DNA from: Ramicandelaber brevisporus
Taxonomy: Eukaryota > Kickxellomycota > Ramicandelaberales > Ramicandelaberaceae
Assembly: GCA_025201865.1 (NCBI GenBank)
Contig: MU602669.1
Coordinates: forward strand, 18,039 to 69,175
Reading direction: 5' to 3'
DNA length: 51,137 bases
The translations under genes and the position numbers were made by a program. The notes below the pieces were generated by a model. That model searched no databases. It saw nothing but the letters and a program-made list of their open reading frames with translations, and had not been told where the DNA came from. Shown here piece by piece: positions 36,695 through 47,900 of this stretch; the first letter of the stretch is position 1; every line of letters starts with the position of its first letter.

Positions 36695-37897
36695 ATGCGC
36701 TTCTCCTTTGTCGGTGTTGCAGCCCTGGTCGCCAGCGCTGCGGTTATGGTTGATGCCCAGTGTGGCGGGCCAACCGTTCGTCGTGAGATCCGTACCGTTT
36801 CCCCAGGCGAGCGCGACCGCTTCTTCAACGCCTTCCGTTCGCTGAAGCAGAGCGGCCAAATCGAGCAGCTTGCTGCCTCGCACAACCGCAACCAGGCCAC
36901 CATCCACTCCGGCTCCAACTTCCTCGTGTGGCATCGTGCCTTCACCGACCGCTTCGCCCAGATGATGCGCGGCGCTGGTTCGGAGATGTACTACTGGCGC
37001 TGGGAGTGGGACTACCAGGCACCACACACCTCGGCCATCTACCAGTCCTGGATGACTGGTGGCAACGGCGATGGCTCCGGCTGTGTCCGTGACGGTCTCA
37101 TGGGCAGCCTCGGCACCTACAACTACCCAAGCCCCCACTGCCTGCAGCGCCGCTTCAACGGCGGCAACAGCATTACTCCCTGGTGGAGCGACGGCCAGGT
37201 GGCTGGCATGATCTCATCAGCCCGCTCCTACAACGATATCCGTAACGCCATCGAGTTTGGCCCACATCCATTCATCCACTCGAACACTGGTGGTGATGTT
37301 GCTACCATGTACTCGCCAAACGACATCCTCTTCTTCCTGCACCACGCCGAAATCGATCGCATCTACTACATGTGGCAACTGCAGAACATGGGCACTCGCC
37401 GCACCGCCTACGATGGCAACAACCAGGACGGCTCCGCAGCTCGTCTCACTGACCCACTCCCAGACCTTCAGGGTACCGTCGGCGACTACATGGACCCGCG
37501 CGGCGGCCGTCTCTGCTACACCTACGACGACCTTGGTGGTGGCCGTACCGCCATGGCTGCTGCCACCGCTCTGCCACAGACTGTTCTCGACCAGCTCTTC
37601 CCAGATCTCAAGCACAACCCTGACGCCAAGGCCCACTTCAAGACTGTCCGCAAGGCATTCAAGGCTGGCACCGGTTCCCGCGATGTTCCCACGGTTCCAA
37701 ATGTCGTCCCAATCTCCAAGAAGTACGCTGAGATGATGAACATGAACTGGACCGAGGTTGTGCGCATGCAGAACTACGCCGATGCCGTTACTGTCGCCAT
37801 GAACGGTATTGGTAAGGATGATGACACCGTCACTGCCTCTGTCGAGGCTGCTTTGGCAGCTGTCGAGGTTGCTTCCCCACTCAGCCCAATCATCTAA
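36695..37897 (+). CDS. secreted tyrosinase
   Basis: A 400-residue type-3 copper oxidase that turns phenols to quinones, usually for melanin. Residues 1-21 are a clear signal peptide with a likely cut before QCGG. CuA histidines are H63, H71 and H80 (WHRAF), CuB ones H191, H195 (GPHPFIH) and H216/H217 (FFLHHAEIDRIYYMWQ). The Cys two residues before the second CuA His, which forms a thioether in many fungal tyrosinases, is absent (T69). There is no long C-terminal shielding domain; the tail is about 120 residues, ending in an Ala/Val-rich helix. Codon use is as biased as PGK, so it is probably strongly expressed. The substrate is not certain; a catechol oxidase is possible. Confidence 0.94.
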   Translation: MRFSFVGVAALVASAAVMVDAQCGGPTVRREIRTVSPGERDRFFNAFRSLKQSGQIEQLAASHNRNQATIHSGSNFLVWHRAFTDRFAQMMRGAGSEMYYWRWEWDYQAPHTSAIYQSWMTGGNGDGSGCVRDGLMGSLGTYNYPSPHCLQRRFNGGNSITPWWSDGQVAGMISSARSYNDIRNAIEFGPHPFIHSNTGGDVATMYSPNDILFFLHHAEIDRIYYMWQLQNMGTRRTAYDGNNQDGSAARLTDPLPDLQGTVGDYMDPRGGRLCYTYDDLGGGRTAMAAATALPQTVLDQLFPDLKHNPDAKAHFKTVRKAFKAGTGSRDVPTVPNVVPISKKYAEMMNMNWTEVVRMQNYADAVTVAMNGIGKDDDTVTASVEAALAAVEVASPLSPII

Positions 37898-38240
37898 ACG
37901 CTCGATCCCAATCTCAAACTCTCTCTCTCTTTAAACCCATCTTAAAACGCACCTCCTCCTCCTCTCTCCCGTCTTCTACCTCTATCCCTCTAATTATGTG
38001 TAAATTGACTATGGTTGACAATGCCGTATCTTGATGGATGGAAGGAAGGAAGATAATGTTGCTGTTGCTGTTGCTGTTGTTGATTATGATGTCATTTCTT
38101 TGAAAGGCCGCGCACAAGCACAGCATTTCAATTCAAGCCGTTTTGAGTCGTTTTGAGCCATTTTGAGCCGCTTTTGAACCATTGAAAAGAAAAAAGTATT
38201 AAAAAACACACACATACATACAAAAACAGTCGCGCTTACA
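37898..38240. other. spacer between tyrosinase and UTP10
   Basis: It holds a CT run just after the tyrosinase stop, a GTTGCT triplet/hexamer repeat at about 38055-38083, and three tandem TTTTGAGCC words at about 38139-38172. No gene is seen. Confidence 0.5.
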
Positions 38241-41200
38241 ATGGCTTCGACGTTAGCCCAGCAGCTCAAGCAGATCCGCACAGTTGATAAGACTGCGCTC
38301 GGTGAGAAGGGCCAGCTTATCAAGCCCACCTTCCTGTTCACCAGCGGTAAGGAAGCTGCCCAGCACGATGACGACACAATCTACAGCCTCGGTGTCAACG
38401 GCCTCGAGCAGCTCATCTCCCTTGATCCGCGGTTTGCTGCGTTTGAAGAGACTCTGTTTGCCTCGCCAGCCAAGGAGCTCGACCGCACAACGCTGACCGT
38501 TGCTGAAAACGAGAAGCTTGACGCCAGCATTCGCGAGTTTCTGGTTCTCGTCTCCCCGCGGTTCACCACTCAAGCGGCCGCAAAGGCACTGGAATGGCTG
38601 GTGCGACGATTCCGTATTCAGGAGTTCAACATTGACCATGTGGTTGCCATGATTCTGCCGTATCACGAAACGCGCGCATTCGCTGCAATGCTTGGCATCC
38701 TGCGTATTCGAGATGGCGACCGCTGGGCATTCATGTTTGGTGCTCGCAAGGAGCGCACTGGAATCAGCCGTGCCGACATGGTGCGTCAATGTGTGCGCGA
38801 TCGCTCTTTGGTTGCCTTTATTCTGGAAACTGTTGTTGGAGGAGCCATCAAGGGCGGTGCTCTGTCTCGTGTCCATGTTGGTTTCGTCACTGCCACTCTT
38901 GCCCAGTACATTGAGGCACTGCCACAGATTGATTCACAGACTGTCAAGGACCTGATTGCTGGTCTCATCCCGTATCTTGCATCCGGCTCCAAGGGCGGCA
39001 ACGAGAGCGGAAAAGACATTCAGCTGAGCGCCTATATGCTGCTTGCTCTCGCCTTCTCACGCACCGTGCTCCACACCGATCTCCTGGGTGAGCTTCTCGG
39101 CTTGGGCTTACTGAACAAGGCTGCGGACGAGCGCTCTGCCTTGCTCTTCGTTTGCCAGCTGTTCAAGTCTCAGCAAGTCTCGCTGGAATCTGCCTCACGC
39201 CTGCCAGCCTCATTTTGGGAGGATCTGGTTCAGCAAGGCAGTGTGCTTACTCAGCATCTCAGTGGGTTGGCCAAGTCATTTGACATTCGTGCGTTTGTCG
39301 ATGTCGTCGTTCCACATCTCGCATCAACCATTGGCTCGAGCAGCGATGCCATCGATTGCCTTTCAAGCATTGTCTCGCACGTGCCGCTTAGCCAAGACTG
39401 CGCCACAAAGACTGCTCGCCATCTGCTGCATATTCTGCTCAGCACAGGTGCTTCTGACAAGGTGAAGGATCTGCTGCGTGCTCTGCATGGACGCTATCCT
39501 GAACAATTGCAGCAAGTTATGACTGTGCTGATTGCCGAGAAGAGTGACGACAAGGCGGCTCTCAAGGCGCTGTTTGAGGCTGCTGTCTATGCACACATGG
39601 GTCTCCGCATGCTTCCAGTCGGCCAGTCTGGCACTCCATTATATCTTGGTCTCCACCACGCTGATGCTCAGGTTCGCCACTTGGCCTTGGCGCAGCTGCT
39701 GGCTGAGCTCGATACCCGCAAGACAGGCACACGCGATGCTGAACTTGATGCCGATACAGCATTTGCTGCTGATGCCTTTATGAGTGCACTCTCTGACATG
39801 GCCAACAGCAAGACTGCATTGCTCGCTCTCCAATCTCCTCACCTTGCTCGCTATGTGCCACCTGCTCAGTTGGTTGCTCTTCTTTCGCAAATCATATTCA
39901 CGCAATATGCATCATCGACTGCTTCCAAGCGCGCTCACGAGTTGCTGTCTGGCGAACTCACATCAAAGGCGCTCGAGTCCTCAGAACGGGATGATCTGAT
40001 TGCAGCAATTTCTGCCGCCACTCTTGTGTTTGTTGCCGGCAATGTCAAGTCAGTTAACGCGGAAGTGTTTGAGGGATCTCTTTACAGTCACAACAAGTCG
40101 CCATTTGCTCAATTCGGCGTCAAGTTCCGCTCGAACAAGCCACCTTCATCTGTTGATGAAATTATGCAGTTGGCCGCCCGCAGTCTCATTAACCATGCTG
40201 CTATTGCTTCAAAGATCCTTGCTCTGCTGACCGAGTCTGAGCATGCCCATGTGTATAGCGTTGGTATCTCATTCGGTGCTCGTCTGGTTACAGCGCTGGC
40301 TTCGACCAACAAGCCAGTGCCTGTGGTTATGGATCAAGCAGGTGCTCTGTTTGAATCAATGCAGTGGCCAGTAGCCGGCGGTGCTCAATCCCTCCCTCCT
40401 GTCACAGAGCTTATCAAGCACTCTCCATTCGATATTCAGGCATCCTCCGCTCTGACTCCTGACGCTGTGCGTGCCTCTGCTATTGCTCGTGCCATCAAGG
40501 CTCTTTTGACTGATTTGAAGTGTCACCGCGTTGGCCATGATGCAAATGCTTGGTTGCAGCCGAAGGCTCAGTGGTCGCTTTATGAGCTGTTGGTTGCCGG
40601 CGTGTTTGAGATTGTGGCATCCATCCCGTCATACAGCCGTGTTGATCCATCGGCCATGCTGCTCAGCAACCTGGTTCGCAACAATCTCCCAGGTGACGAG
40701 TTTATTACTTTTGCTCTTCACTACTGGATGAACCCTGGCAGCGAGGCCTCTGTTGCCACTGTTAGCACCACATTCCTCCTTGCGGCTGCTCGCTGGCAGG
40801 CTCACACTACCGGCCAAGACATTGACTTCCAAGTTGCCTTGCCGTATCTGCTGATGCACCTCGCACACTCAAGTGAGCAAGTGCGTGCCTCCGCTCTCTC
40901 CGCTCTCGCTGCCCTCGGTAGCTTGTATAAGCGCTCTGGTGTCAATGGCAAGGCGTCTCAAAAGGGTATTACCGGCGATTTGTTCTTGTCCTCCGCACTG
41001 TTTGGCTCCGGTGTCTCGACCGAAGGCTTGCAGTTCCTTCCATCCGCCACTGCTGCGCTGCTTGTGTCTCAGCTCGTGAGCCAGGCTGCTGAAATCCGTG
41101 TTCATGCAGACCATGTGTGCAGCTGGATGGGCAGCGCTCTTTCCTGGAGAGCCAATGCATCCAAGCGCGAACGTACATTCAGTGAAGGCGTCCTTGCCTG

Positions 41201-44200
41201 TCTTCTGTCGCATGCTGCCTCTGCACCTTCATTTGACGCTCGTCGTCAAATTCTCGCTCTGGTGCGCACTGTTGAATCGCCACAGAAGCTCCTCAGCATG
41301 GCTCCTTTGCTGTCTACACTGCTTGCCACCGTCAAGAAGTCTTCAGATGCATCTGCTCGCGTTGCTCCGCTGATTGCTGACATTCTGACTCTGTTCCGTG
41401 CCTCAAGCTTTGCCATGTTTGCATCCACGGGTATCTCTGCCGATACTGAAGCGAGCGTGTGGAAGCATCTTCTCGAGCTGCTGTCTACTCCTGTTATCAG
41501 CGATAGCGTAGCTCAGTTGGCTCTTTCCCAGCTTAACCAGAGTCTGTTTGAAACTGCTCCATCTGCCATTGCTAGTGCACTCTACGACGCTGTTATTGCA
41601 TTGGCTCAAGTTGATTCCGAAGTCGCAATCTCTGCCCAGAAGGTGCTCGGTCGCATCCAGGTCAGCACTGCTGTCATTGCTGGCAAGCTGGCCTCCTTGG
41701 TGAGTGCCTTCCAACAAGCCACCAACACTGGCTCCACTGCGCCAGCAACAAAGACCAAGTCTAAGAAGCTGGCCGCATCAGTCAAGGTTACTGCCGAGAC
41801 CGCCACTGCTGCACTTGAGCCACTTACAATGTTCCTCGAGCAGCTTTTGCGCGGTCAAGCCTCATCGAGCGAGGCTAGTGATGTCACATTGATCCTGTCT
41901 CCATTGTTTGACTACCTCTCAGCGTCGCTGGCCGCATCGACTGCTGGCGTTCCAGTGTCGCTTGATTATACCACGCAACTGGCTCTTCAGCTGGCAACTG
42001 GTCTCATTGATCAACTTCTCGCATCTGGCAGTGGCGTTGCTGCTGCTGCTGCGACAACAATCCCAGAGACAGCTGTGCGCATTGATGTCGTTGTTCAGCT
42101 TGTGCGCTCTAGCAGCGATCCAAACACCATCAACCACGCTCTTCTCTTGCTTGCGGCAGCTGCCAGTCTCTTCCCAGACCGCGTTCTCCACAACGTGATG
42201 GCCGTCTTTATGTTCATGAGCGCCACAACTCTGCGCCAAGACGACAAGTTCTCATTCCATGTCATTGATCGCGTTATTGGCCGCATCTTACCTCCACTCG
42301 TTCGCTCTGCTACCGGTTCTGGCGTGGCTGATGTTAGCGCCTGTCTGCAGGTTCTTGGCATCTTTGTTGATGCACTGGCTCATATTCCACAGCATCGCCG
42401 TCTCGATCTGTTCCGCTCACTTGTGTCTACCATGGGTGCTGCCGAGTTCCTGACTCCAACCTGCGCCATAATTATTGAGCGCCACGTTGTTGGCTCGACC
42501 GACTCTGCTTCATCATCTGCCATTGAGTTTGCAACTGCTCTGTGTGCCGAATTCGACGCCAACATGGTACTGCACACCCTGCTGAATGCCACCCGTCTTC
42601 TTGCTGCCTCTTCAGTGGACCAGCCACCTGTCATCACGACCGCTTCGTCCACCTTGGCAGAGAGTCTTACCGAGCATAAGCTCACTCAAGCTCACACTTC
42701 AGCAACCGCTCACTCATCCAAGTCTCTGATTGGCTACCGCCAAGCCATGCTTGATTTCATTCGCCAAGTTATTGGTGACGCTGTGCTTGTTCCCAAGCTG
42801 TATGCCGCTGGCAGTCAGCTCTCAGCCGAAACCGTCGAGCTCACTCTGTCTGGTGCAGTTGAGTCTCTTCTCTTGGTTGTGGCCGATATCTCTGCTTCCA
42901 TCAAGAAGGCCGAAGCGAGTGGCAAGGCATCATCTGGCAAGGCATCATCAGCAGGCAATCAAACTGCTCAGGCTCTGTGGGAAGTGCTGGTTGCTGGCTA
43001 CGATGCTGTTGATGCAATCACTGACCTGCTCGCTGACAAGGCGTTTGCTTCCATGATCTGCCGTCTTTTGCAGCATCCATCATCAACCATCCGTCGTCGT
43101 GCCATGGCCAGTCTTGTTCGCAAGATTACAAATGCCGACGAATCTGCTGAACCACAGCTCCTTCAAGCGGCTGCTGCTTATCTTCGCACAATCCCATACT
43201 TGCTGCGCATTGCCGACCAGACAAAGGGTGCACGCCACTCGAATGAGGCCAAGACTGAACTCACTGCCTACTCTGAACCAACCGCCAATCGCCAAGTTGC
43301 GCTTCATTGTGTTGCTGCCCTGGCCACACGCTATGCTTCCAACCACCAGAATGCGTTTGCCAATGTGATGCCCGTCATTTTGTCCAACGAGGTCCTTGGC
43401 TCATCAATCGACTCTGTCGCTGCCTCAGCCATCGCCTGCATTGCCGTATTGTGCCAGACTCTGGGTGCTCGCATGCTGTCCAACCTGCCCAAGTTCATGC
43501 CTGTCATTATGGATCGTCTCGATAGCACAATCTCTGCCTTGGAGACTCAGTCAAGCCAAGATGGTGCCGCGACTCTTGTGGAAAGCGCACTCAGTGGTAT
43601 CGTTGCCATCATCACTGCTCTGCCAACCTTCCTGACTCCATATCTGCCACGCATCCTGGCCCTTGTGACTCGCTGCGACGCCTTCCAATCTGCCTCAAAG
43701 CTCACCTCCAGTGCATCCTCTCAGCTCGCTGCCACTATCGCATCGACTCAGCATGCTATTATTGCAAGCGTTGCTCCGCGCCATCTGCTGCCCCCGCTCA
43801 TGGCACATTTCAGCACTCTGCTCGAGCCCCTCAAGGCTGATAACGCTGGCAAGAAGCAGGCTGTCCACAGCGTGGCCACGTACTTTGCTCTTGTGGCCAA
43901 TGTGATGTCCGAGTCACTGACGCGCACCACTGTCGCTCCATTCTGCGCTCAAATCTTCAAGTTCTTCTTGGTTGCACTTGACACTCGTCGCCTGTACTCA
44001 TCATACCTGGACTCTGTGTCGATCGATACGATTGAATCCGCTGTTGTTAAGGCATATGTGGCGTTTGTGCTCAAGCTCAGCGAGAACATCTTCCGCCCAC
44101 TCCACCTCAAGGCTGTTCAATGGTCTGTTCAGTCGCTCAGCATTATTGCCACCCAGCAGACCGCTCCATCTGCTGGCACTATTGCCCAGAAGACTGAGGA

Positions 44201-44867
44201 GCTTGCAGGCGGTATCGGCTGTGTTGATCGCCTCGTTGCCTTCTATCGTGCCTGGAGTGCTGTCCTGTCTGCCCTCAAATCGGTTGCTGCTCCTTTCGTC
44301 TCGTCTACCCTTGACAACACTGTGAGCATCCTCAAACTGTACGCTGGCAGCAGCGATGGCTCGACTCCAACCCGCATTCCTGACACACTTTGGTCACTGG
44401 TGATGGAGGCTCTCAACCTGTCTCTTCAGCACGATGATGGTGGCTACTGGACCACCGATGCCTTTGAGAAGACGTTCCGCCCATTGGCTGACCAGCTCCT
44501 CAACACTTCGGAGCGCTCTTCTGCTGCTGACCTCTCGTATCTGGCTCGTGCCAAGTCCCACATTATTCCATGCCTCGTTCAGCTCGCTGTTACTCTGGGT
44601 GGCGACTCTCGCTGGAAGCCACTCAACCACCACATCTTGCTGCACACTCGCAGTGAGAATGTTCAGGTCCGCCTGGCTGCCCTGCAATGTGTGCAGGAGT
44701 TCTATGGTCGCCTGGGTGACGACTTCCTGTTCCTTCTTCCAGAGACGGTTCCATTCCTGGCTGAATTGATGGAGGATGCCGATCCACGCGTTGAGAAGCT
44801 GGCCCACCAGACCATTGCGGTCATTGAGGAGCATCTTGGCGAATCCATCAAGTCCTACTTCAACTAA
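38241..44867 (+). CDS. UTP10: UTP10/HEATR1 U3 snoRNP HEAT-repeat protein
   Basis: A 2208-residue, all-helical protein of the t-UTP subcomplex, which loads on nascent pre-rRNA and begins small-subunit processome assembly. The opening STLAQQLKQIRTVD, the FAAFEETLFASPAKELDR segment and ALEWLVRRFRIQEFNIDHV are signature UTP10 N-terminal sequence. HEAT repeats follow throughout. The C-terminal BP28CT-type region is seen in VKAYVAFVLKLSENIFRPLH, and the end (DADPRVEKLAHQTIAVIEE) is the last HEAT repeat. Length is near human HEATR1 (2144) and longer than yeast (1769). It is one uninterrupted exon. A Lys-Ala/Ser linker sits near residues 1170-1190. The ATG at 38241 follows an A/C-rich leader. Confidence 0.96.
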   Translation: MASTLAQQLKQIRTVDKTALGEKGQLIKPTFLFTSGKEAAQHDDDTIYSLGVNGLEQLISLDPRFAAFEETLFASPAKELDRTTLTVAENEKLDASIREFLVLVSPRFTTQAAAKALEWLVRRFRIQEFNIDHVVAMILPYHETRAFAAMLGILRIRDGDRWAFMFGARKERTGISRADMVRQCVRDRSLVAFILETVVGGAIKGGALSRVHVGFVTATLAQYIEALPQIDSQTVKDLIAGLIPYLASGSKGGNESGKDIQLSAYMLLALAFSRTVLHTDLLGELLGLGLLNKAADERSALLFVCQLFKSQQVSLESASRLPASFWEDLVQQGSVLTQHLSGLAKSFDIRAFVDVVVPHLASTIGSSSDAIDCLSSIVSHVPLSQDCATKTARHLLHILLSTGASDKVKDLLRALHGRYPEQLQQVMTVLIAEKSDDKAALKALFEAAVYAHMGLRMLPVGQSGTPLYLGLHHADAQVRHLALAQLLAELDTRKTGTRDAELDADTAFAADAFMSALSDMANSKTALLALQSPHLARYVPPAQLVALLSQIIFTQYASSTASKRAHELLSGELTSKALESSERDDLIAAISAATLVFVAGNVKSVNAEVFEGSLYSHNKSPFAQFGVKFRSNKPPSSVDEIMQLAARSLINHAAIASKILALLTESEHAHVYSVGISFGARLVTALASTNKPVPVVMDQAGALFESMQWPVAGGAQSLPPVTELIKHSPFDIQASSALTPDAVRASAIARAIKALLTDLKCHRVGHDANAWLQPKAQWSLYELLVAGVFEIVASIPSYSRVDPSAMLLSNLVRNNLPGDEFITFALHYWMNPGSEASVATVSTTFLLAAARWQAHTTGQDIDFQVALPYLLMHLAHSSEQVRASALSALAALGSLYKRSGVNGKASQKGITGDLFLSSALFGSGVSTEGLQFLPSATAALLVSQLVSQAAEIRVHADHVCSWMGSALSWRANASKRERTFSEGVLACLLSHAASAPSFDARRQILALVRTVESPQKLLSMAPLLSTLLATVKKSSDASARVAPLIADILTLFRASSFAMFASTGISADTEASVWKHLLELLSTPVISDSVAQLALSQLNQSLFETAPSAIASALYDAVIALAQVDSEVAISAQKVLGRIQVSTAVIAGKLASLVSAFQQATNTGSTAPATKTKSKKLAASVKVTAETATAALEPLTMFLEQLLRGQASSSEASDVTLILSPLFDYLSASLAASTAGVPVSLDYTTQLALQLATGLIDQLLASGSGVAAAAATTIPETAVRIDVVVQLVRSSSDPNTINHALLLLAAAASLFPDRVLHNVMAVFMFMSATTLRQDDKFSFHVIDRVIGRILPPLVRSATGSGVADVSACLQVLGIFVDALAHIPQHRRLDLFRSLVSTMGAAEFLTPTCAIIIERHVVGSTDSASSSAIEFATALCAEFDANMVLHTLLNATRLLAASSVDQPPVITTASSTLAESLTEHKLTQAHTSATAHSSKSLIGYRQAMLDFIRQVIGDAVLVPKLYAAGSQLSAETVELTLSGAVESLLLVVADISASIKKAEASGKASSGKASSAGNQTAQALWEVLVAGYDAVDAITDLLADKAFASMICRLLQHPSSTIRRRAMASLVRKITNADESAEPQLLQAAAAYLRTIPYLLRIADQTKGARHSNEAKTELTAYSEPTANRQVALHCVAALATRYASNHQNAFANVMPVILSNEVLGSSIDSVAASAIACIAVLCQTLGARMLSNLPKFMPVIMDRLDSTISALETQSSQDGAATLVESALSGIVAIITALPTFLTPYLPRILALVTRCDAFQSASKLTSSASSQLAATIASTQHAIIASVAPRHLLPPLMAHFSTLLEPLKADNAGKKQAVHSVATYFALVANVMSESLTRTTVAPFCAQIFKFFLVALDTRRLYSSYLDSVSIDTIESAVVKAYVAFVLKLSENIFRPLHLKAVQWSVQSLSIIATQQTAPSAGTIAQKTEELAGGIGCVDRLVAFYRAWSAVLSALKSVAAPFVSSTLDNTVSILKLYAGSSDGSTPTRIPDTLWSLVMEALNLSLQHDDGGYWTTDAFEKTFRPLADQLLNTSERSSAADLSYLARAKSHIIPCLVQLAVTLGGDSRWKPLNHHILLHTRSENVQVRLAALQCVQEFYGRLGDDFLFLLPETVPFLAELMEDADPRVEKLAHQTIAVIEEHLGESIKSYFN

Positions 44868-44950
44868 ATCATAGTATACTTCTTAAAAAACATAACTTCC
44901 TTAAAGCAGAAATCATTTATAAGTTAAACTTATTATTTGCGCAATAATCT

Positions 44951-47900
44951 TCAAAGGAAAGCAAGCGTGCTAATTTCGTAAAGTGGACGCATTCCGGTCA
45001 GGATGGCCCAGTCTGGAACGTGTGCCTCAAGCTCCTTAACCGCAGTGCTAAGTGGTGGAACATCCGCTTCAAAGGCACATGACGCCGTGAACCAAACGTA
45101 TGGATCAGGCTCAATGGTTGGATCGTCTCCGTCAATCTCCTTTGGTGCATCCTTCTTTGAGTTGCCCGTTTTAGTGACAATGTACTCGATACGGAACCAC
45201 GGTGCGCTTCCAAAATCGCGCAGTTGAATGTGGGGTGTCTGGTAGGTGAGATCGCCGACTGGAGGCAAGTCGTTCAAGCCGTCCTCGCGTTCAAGCAGAG
45301 AGTCTGTAGTGAAATAGGCACGTTGGACTTCAACTCTCTTGACACGCGGCTTTGCCTTCTCATTCGCAACAACATGTTCAGTGGCTGTAGAAGCGGTTGT
45401 AGAAGTGGGCTGAGCTGCGGATGCCGTGGTGAGAGTAGAGGTTGCTGGTGGATCTGGCATTGGAATCGGAGGGGTTGGAACGGCTGGATGCTTGTTGCGG
45501 GCAAAGTATTCAGGAGCAATGCTCAACCAGCAGTTGCGAGAGTCGTCTGCCATCAGCTGCGCCTCACCAACCACCAGATACTGCTGTTCATCCTTGTCGC
45601 CATCGCCATCGCCATTGCCGTTGCCGTTGCTGGAATGAGAGGCACGTGGAAGCGGCGTGACATGACGAGAGCGGAGCTTGACTGAGACAGGCTGCTTGCG
45701 CTTATCCAGAGATGGAATAATGTCGGATGTGGCATTGAGATCAAGTGCATATCTGCAGTCCAGATAAGTTCCACTTGGCTGGACAGGCTTGCATCCGCGA
45801 GAGTCAGATTTGAAGCTGGGGACATCTTTGATAGCCTGCTTCAATCGGTCGTGATCCATGGCTCGCACCGTAACAATCGTGTCAGGACGCTGCGGTGGCT
45901 TGTCATTTCCAAACACAGTGAGCTCAGTAAAGAGGCCAACTTTGATCTTCATTGGCGCATCGCCAGAGTCAAAGGGTGAGGCGAATGCAGATAGCCATGT
46001 GGTGACAACAACGGCTGAAACCAGCCAGACTAATGCTGATAACAAAGCGGAGCGATCGGCCTTCACCTGGGTAGTGTATGTGGAAGGAGTGGCATCAGAG
46101 TTGATCCACGGCTCATCCTCGGAATCGTCGGTGGCTACGGCGCGGTGGTCGCCATTGTCATCGTTTCCGGATGGATCTGAGATGGTGGCGAGCGTCAGAG
46201 AGCGAGTCTTGCACGGCAGCCACGAGGAGGCAAGATATGGACTCAGAATCAATGCAGTCCATGTCGATCCAACTGCACCAACCAAAGCCAGGAGAATGGG
46301 TGGTGTGCCATCCTGGATGGCCTGGTGTAGCGCAGAAATGGAGAGATACAGAGCCTGAAGATGAAGAACCAATGGAAGCACTACTGCCACGGCAAAACGA
46401 GTGGCAATTATGGCCGCTGAGACCTTGGGAGGGATTTGTGCATGTGCAACAGGAGCGGTGTCGCTCTCTGGCTGCAACAGCGGTTCGGATTCTTCAGTGG
46501 TGCTGGCAGTGCGAGACTCAAACAATCGAGCAACTGAGTTACCAAGCATATCGGTATCCAGGACAGCAGTCAAAAGAGCACCGACAAACGAAGTGCCAAG
46601 GAACCATGGCAGATGATGGAACAGACTAACATCATTCGCAGCGAGGGGCACAAGTACCAGTAAGAGCAGCAGAGACCATGTCAAGGGCTGCACGTACCAT
46701 AACCAGCGACGGCGCTTGGCAGGATCAGCCAGAACGCCGTAGATGGACTGCACAGTGCGGACTGCTTCCGAAGATAAAGGCGATTGGATTTGCTGGAGAA
46801 TTGACTGTGAACGGCGATGTTCGCTGGCAGCAAATGGACCATTGATTATGCCAGAGTACACTCCAAAGGCAGCAAGATGAAGAGCCACGAGATACAGGAT
46901 GGGATGAGCGTGAGATACAAGTGGGTTGGCCTTGGTTATAACCCACCCAGATACAAAGCTGAATAGAGCTGAGAGTACAACAGATACGCAGATAGCAGCC
47001 AGCAGTCGGGCCAATGGAGCCAATACGCTAAGCCCAAATGACGGTCCAAAATCATTGCCCAAAACAGTGGAGCGAACGGCAAGACGACTGTGATACGCCT
47101 TTCCTCCTCCAGCAGACACTACTGCGGCAGTAAGCAGAGCGATGGATAGCGTGGTCCAGAATACACCAAGTGGAGTATGTACAAAAGTCCAACGGCCGAG
47201 AATGTCATAGGAGAACAGAGGCTTGCGCCATGGATCTTCGCTGGGCTTGATAATTGGGACGGAGTGACTGGTGTTGCGGGCAAACTGTGGATGAGACACG
47301 ATTGGAGAGCGTGGGATGTGCGGGAGCCACTCAGCATTGGCGATGCCGCGAGTGGCAGAGAGTGCAGTGTGGCCATGGTGAGCAATGGCATATGGACCAG
47401 TCTCTTCGGCGTTATCACGGCGAGTGTGATACAATGAACGGCGCTGGAACAAAGTCAGATCGAGACCAGGTACGCCCTGCGCATCGTAAACAGAGTAGTC
47501 GGTTCCAGAGGGTACCACATCGAGAATGTCACGGCCGAGACCGGACATGATAAGAGACGTGCCCTGTTCCTTGACGAGAGCGTTATAAAGCTCTTGGCCA
47601 CGGCCGCGGAAAAGCACGGACAAGCCGCCCACTCCGATACCCTCGAGATCAATGTATGCACGCACATCGGCAAACCATGGATGGCGCACAAATGATTCCG
47701 CGCCAAACAGCTGCTCTTCTTCCCAGCAGTCAAAATTGAAAATGAGGTCATGGCGCAGTGGCTCAGGCGACTGAAGAACAGTGCGCAGGATTTCCAGCAT
47801 TGTCACGACACCAACTCCAGCATCTGACGCTCCATAGCTCAAGCCAGCTCCGTCATAATGCCCAATCAGCATGAATGCAGAGCGTGGCGACTGCGTTGAT

